Position numbers and translations under genes: made by a program. From assembly GCA_949752795.1 (NCBI GenBank), contig OX457072.1, forward strand, positions 2,604,001 through 2,668,000: DNA of 64,000 nt, given 5' to 3'. Source of the DNA: Hyperoodon ampullatus (lineage: Eukaryota; Chordata; Mammalia; Artiodactyla; Ziphiidae). How positions within the stretch are numbered: position 1 is the first letter of the stretch; each line of letters begins with the position of its first letter. The notes under the pieces were generated by a model. That model saw nothing but the letters and a program-made list of their open reading frames with translations. It was not told the DNA's origin and did no database searches. Shown piece by piece: positions 58,576-64,000 of the stretch.

Positions 58576-58760
58576 CGGGCAGCGCCTCCTCCTCCGCCGG
58601 CGGCAGCAGCAGGGCCCGCGGCTCCCGGCACCATCTTCCGCCGCCGCCTCGTCTTCGGCGGCTGCTACCAACCGTCCATCGGCGCCGCCAACCGACACAA
58701 CCGCCGCGGCCGGGGCCGCCGCCTCTGGGCGGCGGGGACGGGCAGGCCCCTCGGCTCTGG
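58576..58760 (-). other. RB1CC1: Candidate RB1CC1 exon 1 (5' UTR), with upstream ATGs
   Basis: The 3' end is set by a strong donor CTGCCCG|GTGAGTGC; the 5' end is a guess because no start site can be read from sequence. Two upstream ATGs are present: a four-codon ORF MDGW-stop at 58,665-58,679, and ATG at 58,632-58,634 in a strong context (gaagATGG). Confidence 0.6.
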
Positions 58761-59100
58761 GTCGGGGGCCGGGGGAGGGCGGGCCGCGGCCGGTCAGAGC
58801 CGAGGGGCCGGGCGACGGGGAGCCGAGGCAGCGCCGGGCTCGGCAGGGCCGCGGACACGGCCGCCGCGGGTTTGTTATTGTCGACTCCGGCCCTTCCTGC
58901 GCGGGGCACGCCGGGAAACGGGCGGGGGAGGGGCGGCGCGGCGGGCGCAGGGCAGTTCCGCGCAGGTCCGGAAGTCGGCGGGCCGCCGGGAAGGGTCGGA
59001 CCGGGCTCCGCCTGGTGCCGGTGCTGGTGCTGGTGCTTCCCGGCTCGGGGCCCTGGCGTCCTCGCGTGACCCGGGAGACTCCGCTGGGCGGCCCGGGGCG

Positions 59101-59134
59101 GTGCTGGCCGCTGTCCGGGCGCGAGTGCCCCAAG
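59101..59134 (+). other. Candidate first exon of a divergent transcript (3' end)
   Basis: Plus-strand sequence in the CpG island ends in gcgagtgccccaag|gtgagcc, a near-ideal donor. Start unknown; 59,101 is arbitrary. Confidence 0.3.
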
Positions 59135-59965
59135 GTGAGCCTGACCTTCTCCGCTCCAGCGAGTGGGCCTGCGCTCGCCGACCCACCGAATCCTGGGTTA
59201 GCCCGGGCGGAAGAGCTCGGCCCCCTCGGCCTGTCGCGGCCCCTGGGCTCCGTCCCTCCGCCGGGCCTGCAGGCCGCCGGCCAGGGGCCTGGCAAGCCTG
59301 CAGGCGCTGGCGGCACAGGCTCAGATCAGGGACGGGAAAGAAGGCAGTTAAGGCTGGGTCGGTGGGGTCGTTGGGTCGAAAGCGCCGCGACCACCCCATT
59401 TTCAGCTCGAGCCTGAGCTCTCTAGTGGGTTAGCACGAGCCCCCTAAGGAAAGCAGTGTCGGGGGTCCTGATGCTGATGCTGTGAAGACGGTGAGTCACG
59501 GGCCATGGCTCGGAGCCGCAGCGCGCAAGTATTTAAGTCTGAGGAGCGGGAGTTGCAGGTAGAGTAATACGTAAGACTTATAGGCTTCCTGTTAGGTCCA
59601 GGAATATCTGGTATGAGTAACAGCTTGGAGGTGCTACCGCTGAGTCACTAGAGGGCTCTTGAGTTCCGATTGCGTAAAGAGGCGTGTCAGCACCCTTTTC
59701 GAAGGCGCCCAAGCAGAACACACGCTACGGGCAAGCGAAATCTGCGCTCCTTCGTTTGTAATGGTAGGAACTTGAAAGAAAACGTCGAATAGCTGGTAAG
59801 CATTACGGATTTTTCAGTTTCCGTCGCGCTGACCCGGTATCTGAAAGTTATGGCTGAGACGGGCTAACACGTGTTACCCCTTGATTCTTAAGTTTACACT
59901 CCTGCCGATCCTGGAGAGGTCTTGTCTTTGGTGAGTCATTTTTACTTTTTTTTTTTTTTTTCCAG

Positions 59966-60122
59966 GTGGAGTTTTATTACACCACCCCAACAAGGTACTA
60001 CTGCAGGGAACTGAAAATTAAGAGGCTGAACCGTTGTTACGCCTTGGGGGAAGCTGTGAACTGGCAAGATGAAGAAAGGAGCTGATTTTATCAGGCACAG
60101 CATCGTAACCAGCATAAAGAAA
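59966..60122 (+). ncRNA. Candidate second exon of a divergent long non-coding RNA
   Basis: Preceded by a long T tract and ccag (about 59,945-59,965) and followed by AAAGAAA|GTAAGT, so a 157-nt plus-strand exon with very good splice signals. It has short frames only (MKKGADFIRHSIVTSIKK is one), which match nothing I know. It lies just upstream of RB1CC1 on the opposite strand, as divergent promoter transcripts often do. Predicted from splice signals only. Confidence 0.35.
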
Positions 60123-61109
60123 GTAAGTGGTCAGAAGGGATTCAGCCAGAAAATTGGCAAGCGGAGCACAGGATTAGGCCTCTAAAGAATATATTGGTGC
60201 TTGACCTTCCTCTTAGTTATCAGTGACGTTCGTCAGTACAAATTAAATACACCTTAGAATGTAAAATCATGACTGGAATATGCCAGTGATAATCTATTAA
60301 ATAAAATGTTTTAAATGTTACTTGCCCGACTTCTTTATTTGGGGGAAAAAACAAAACAAACCCTAATTCAATCCTCATCTTCCTCTTCTCCAGAGTATAA
60401 ATAGTAAGAGTTTATATGCCTCATGTCCTTGCCTAGTGATAAGTGAAAATGTATCAACATTAGTTTTCTGACATATATCTAGCTATCTAGAGGAAACACT
60501 GTTACAGTTTCCTAATGCTGCGTGTGTCCATAATAGTTGTCAGTAAGTCACGTTTTCCTTCAAACCAAGGGTATTGAAAACCCTCTGCACTCTCTCCCTT
60601 AAGAAATGAAAACAAGAACAAACAATCCTCATGCGGCGTTCCTTCTCAGCCAAGCTTCCGGATAGGAAGTCCTCGATCCACAGTCTCATTTTTGCCAACT
60701 GTACTTTTCTTGCTGAAATTGCGGATTAATAAGGACCCCCAAACTATTGTATTAAATGGGCAATGCTGAGACTTAATTTGAACTTTCTAAACCATTTGCC
60801 CTTTTACATTTTTAAATCTTTTTTTCTCCCCCTTCCCTTTGTAGTGTTTCCTTCCCGGCTCTTAAATCTGTTCTTTTACTTGGACCTCTTCTAAATTCTC
60901 AATACGGATGCACATGATGAAAATATAAGGTGCTGTGGGCGCAGAGATAAGAGACTTGATCTTGTCCTCATCACATTACTTCGTTAATTTGATAAACATT
61001 TTAGGTCCTTTGATAGATTTCCCATGAGGGCGAAAGACAGTGGTTCTCTTTCTGAGTCTTTAAGAGTAGGAAAAGTCTGCTATTAAACACCCTAAGTACT
61101 TCAGATCAG

Positions 61110-61290
61110 TGCCAGTCTTTAACACCTCTTTTTCCTCTAAGTCTCAACTTCAGTGTCACTTTCTCAGGGAGTCTTCCCTGACATGCCCGTAGTTCCCCTA
61201 GATCCTTGTATCTTTCAACATCTCTCTGACCTGCTGAAATGTAAGTCCTTTAATGGAGCTGTTTCCCCAAATGCATGCTGTACAGTGCAC
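61110..61290 (+). mobile_element. L2 LINE relic
   Basis: tcaacttcagtgtcactttc, tcagggagtcttccctgaca and gctgaaatgtaagtccttta match the L2 3' region. Confidence 0.8.
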
Positions 61291-61369
61291 TCACACATTT
61301 GTTGACGGTGCCCTACAGGTTTTTTTTAGTTGATACCTCAGCTCACCACCCAACTCATCTTTTGTTATT

Positions 61370-61800
61370 TACTCAATCTAAGACCAATCTCATCCTGTCT
61401 CCTACCACCTACAACCTTCACTGATTTTGTTTGGCGTTTTACATACAATTTAAGCTTCTTAGCATAAGAATCTCTTAGGTCCCAACCCACCTCTAGGGTA
61501 TCTCCTGGCACTTGTCATGTTGACACATGCCTGGTATGAGTTTCATCATCCAGGGATGTTCTTCCACTCTTGTTCATCTTTCAAAGTCACCTTTTAAAAC
61601 AGAGCTTGGGCCTCAGCCAGCTGCCAGCTTCTAGACAATATAGCGATCACTCCCCCTTCCACCACCCCTGCTTCGTATCACACCACTGTAAACTGTTGTC
61701 TCCCCATCTAAATCTGAAACCCTTAAGACAAGGAACTATGAATTACTCATTTTTAAGTTCCTAGAACTTTATAGAGAGCTGGGCACTTAGCAATAAAGTA
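61370..61800 (+). mobile_element. L2 LINE relic, 3' end
   Basis: atgttcttccactcttgttc, atctttcaaagtcacctttt, taagacaaggaactatgaat and gggcacttagcaataaagta match an L2 3' end. Confidence 0.7.
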
Positions 61801-62692
61801 TTGAATGTAATAAATTATGCAATATTTAACTTGAAGGTTGAGTAGGTAAGGTACTGTGGAAGATTTCTGCCCTCGAGGATCTCAGAAACTCGGACAGGGG
61901 ATCATTCAAAAGTCATTGTCGTGACAAGCTTATGACATTAATCTTTGAACCAAAAATACATCAGGATATTGGGAAGATCACAGTACACAGCTTAATTTTG
62001 TTAACTGCCTGATTGGGGATTTCATTCTCCATTTGTGTCAGATATTTCTCAAACAATTTCGTGTCATTAGCCTGAGTTTTTAGATTATGTTCAAACAGCA
62101 GTAACCACGACTGACATGACTTAAAGTATGAATCATAATTTTCCATTTTAAAAAGTTAGCCCCTTTAAAAAGTCTCGGACTTTGTTTTGAAGACCATAGC
62201 TATTTGGTGTGTAAGATATGGTCACGTACAGTACTTGGAGGCTTCTGGCATTATTAAGTTAATCTGTCCAGTGCTATTTACAGACCTTAAAGCTGCCCCA
62301 GTCAGCTGCTCTGCTGGTACTCACATGTTATTAATGATGATGATGATGATAGTTAATGTACAAGTGAGGATCTTCAAAGCTAGTGAGCAGCTTCGTGAGC
62401 AACACTGTTTCTAATGCAACACCCACAAGAAAATACAGCATCCTTCATCTTCCAACAGATTTAAACCAATAGATTGAGACAAAATAGTCATTTTTTCACA
62501 TCGAGTTTCTGTCTTTCATTATTTTGACAGCTTAAAATGTCAACAAATAGAACTGGGTTGTCTTAGATCTATTAAAAAAAAAACAAAAGAAACTACTGCT
62601 TCCCCAATTCATCCATTTGTTTTAGTGAACCCTACCTGCTGCCCATACATGTAAAACACTTCCCAGTAGGCATCCTTTTTAATATGGTTTAT

Positions 62693-62765
62693 TAAGGAGA
62701 GCACTAAACTGGGTGCCTGGAAACCTGGTGTCCATTCCTGCCTCAGCCGTCTGTGCTATGTTTGT
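62693..62765 (+). mobile_element. MIR fragment
   Basis: gagagcactaaactgggtgc, ctggaaacctggtgtccatt and ctgcctcagccgtctgtgct match the 5' half of MIR. Confidence 0.7.
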
Positions 62766-63203
62766 TTCTCTAGTAGTCAACTCTGCTCTCCATCAAACTG
62801 CACTGCTCTTAAATCCCTAATCCCCACCCCTTTGCGATTCCTCTCTCTTGGTCAGTAATCTCACCTCCTACATCACGAGGAAATGGAAGCTGTGAGAACT
62901 CCGCTCTCCTGCCGAGTAATCTGCAAACCTCTCCGTGCCTACTGTTGGTGCCCCTCCAGTCACTCTTCCTTCCCTTCTCCTGAAGGGAGTGGTGGGCTCT
63001 GGACTCCATCCCACCATCTCATTCAGTCATTCTGTGGGACCCCTTGGTAAATGCCAAATTAAGTGTACATGGCAAATGTTTTACAGAATTTAAGTAACAT
63101 CTTTTGAAATTGGAATTTATCCTTAATTGCCTGTTGTTCCACTTAAAACGAAAATCAAGTAAGAAATAAAGCATTACATCAGCAGTATGATTTAGTAGTT
63201 ACA

Positions 63204-63254
63204 ACTAAGATCCCGCAAGCCGTGCAGCGGGCCAAAAAAAAAAAAAAAAAAAAA
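63204..63254 (+). mobile_element. SINE 3' tail fragment
   Basis: aactaagatcccgcaagccg, then tgcagcgggcc and a long A-run: the 3' end of a short CHR-1-like SINE with no head. Confidence 0.85.
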
Positions 63255-64000
63255 GGCATGTAAAATATACTGCAATTCAAGACATTTTGTGCTGGCCCAG
63301 AACGATAATTATATAATGGGCACTCGATACATTTTGAAACTCCATCAGTTCCTGAAATTAATAAAGTGTTTGTCAGTACACACATCTAGGTACATTTAAA
63401 ACATAAAAGCATTTCCCAGATTTCTTTATTTTACATCTTTCTTGTCACATTCATATTATAGGCTTTTTACCTCTTCCCCTTTTTCCCTTCCTTCCTTTAC
63501 ACCCCTAAATTCCTAGAAGCTGACCCAAGAGAGATCTGGAATCAGAAGTTTCTAAGCTTGGCCTCAGTCGACCACATTTCAGTGTTCCTTTGCCCCAGCA
63601 CAAAATGCATCGTTCCCAAATATTAAATAACGTCCTGTGCCAAAACTTGCCATCACTGGATGGTCAGTGTTCTAAAGTTCTTATGTGGAAGCTGCCCCTT
63701 TGTCATGATGTAAAAACCAACTGGTGAATCAGAATATATGAACTCGAACTTGAGCTTCAAATAACTGGTCTCGTTTTAACAACAAAGCAACCTAGCTGGA
63801 TTTATTCTTGATTCAGTAAATATAAGCCACACTCAGGTTGTGGTGGCCTGTAGCTAGCTGGGTGTGTCCCTACAATTCAAAAGATCACTAATAAGGTACT
63901 GTTTACATTTAAAAGTAGAAAAATTATCCTTAATATACACTTTGATTAAGTGATAATTGAGGATATTAATGCCAATTATGAAAACCGAAAAATTATACAG

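Larger units (their letters stand above)
57960..59470. promoter_or_regulatory. CpG-island promoter of RB1CC1 (probably bidirectional)
   Basis: About 1.5 kb of very GC-rich, CpG-dense sequence at the 5' end of RB1CC1, dropping to AT-rich sequence on both sides. It contains GC boxes (gggcgggggaggggcgg, 58,919-58,935), an ETS-type CCGGAAGT at 58,968-58,975 and no obvious TATA box. Strong donors point outward on both strands: CCCG|GTGAGT on minus at 58,576 and CAAG|GTGAGC on plus at 59,134. Confidence 0.88.
60123..64000. other. Upstream flank of RB1CC1, no supported gene
   Basis: 3.9 kb of AT-rich intergenic (or lncRNA-intronic) sequence. It holds two L2 relics (61,110-61,290 and 61,370-61,800), an atg microsatellite (about 62,334-62,350), a MIR piece (about 62,693-62,765) and a SINE tail (63,204-63,254). 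Confidence 0.8.

Noticed and set aside
57953..59316. Long open frames of about 318 and 404 codons on minus and about 300 on plus in the promoter region
   Set aside because: They lie in a CpG island, overlap in several frames and strands, and are Gly/Pro/Arg/Ala low-complexity. They also run through the exon 1 donor and putative intron 1.
1..64000. CRISPR arrays, bacterial operons, riboswitches, phage or other prokaryotic systems
   Set aside because: Spliced mammalian gene structure and mammalian repeats throughout; nothing prokaryotic seen.

Overview
The window is vertebrate nuclear DNA, almost certainly from a cetacean (probably a toothed whale). The main clue is the repeat content. Many tRNA-derived SINEs start with a 'ggcttccctggtgg' head, and two carry the 'cgcgggcctctcac' body typical of whale and dolphin CHR-type SINEs. 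They sit beside artiodactyl-type L1 3' ends and older mammalian MIR, L2, L1M, Tigger and hAT relics. The species call is inference from repeat style.

One protein-coding gene fills positions 1 to about 58,700 on the minus strand: RB1CC1 (FIP200), the large scaffold of the ULK1 autophagy-initiation complex. I traced every coding exon by matching translated segments to the family and by requiring splice sites and reading phase to agree. The result is 22 coding exons (numbered 3 to 24), from the ATG at 40,224 to the TAA at 19-21. They join in frame to 4,770 nt, or 1,589 residues. Human RB1CC1 is 1,594 residues as I remember it, so this is an intact ortholog. The last exon runs off the left edge, so most of the 3' UTR and the poly(A) site lie outside. 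Two non-coding leader exons are proposed at 58,576 to about 58,760 and at 57,893-57,945, with exon 1 inside a CpG-island promoter at about 57,960-59,470.

Region by region: 1-9,600 holds the C-terminal exons (end of the coiled coil and the Claw domain). 12,149-12,314 holds exon 16. 12,315-20,419 is a large intron with SINEs, a Tigger MITE, hAT relics and an unexpected GC-rich, CpG-rich block at 18.2-19.5 kb. 20,420-22,320 is the giant coiled-coil exon. 22.4-28.3 kb carries mid-protein exons with several very short introns. 32-40.3 kb has the N-terminal exons. 40.3-57.9 kb is a 17.6-kb leader intron made mostly of old repeats and SINEs. From 59 to 64 kb is upstream flank with L2 and MIR relics and a possible divergent non-coding transcript.

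I found no evidence of an undescribed biological system. The observations most worth checking are a GC-AG intron, a GC-biased and shortened exon 18, an intragenic CpG island, upstream ORFs in the predicted leader, a splice-site-bearing 66-bp minisatellite and a possible divergent transcript. Comparisons with human protein are from memory and need an alignment.
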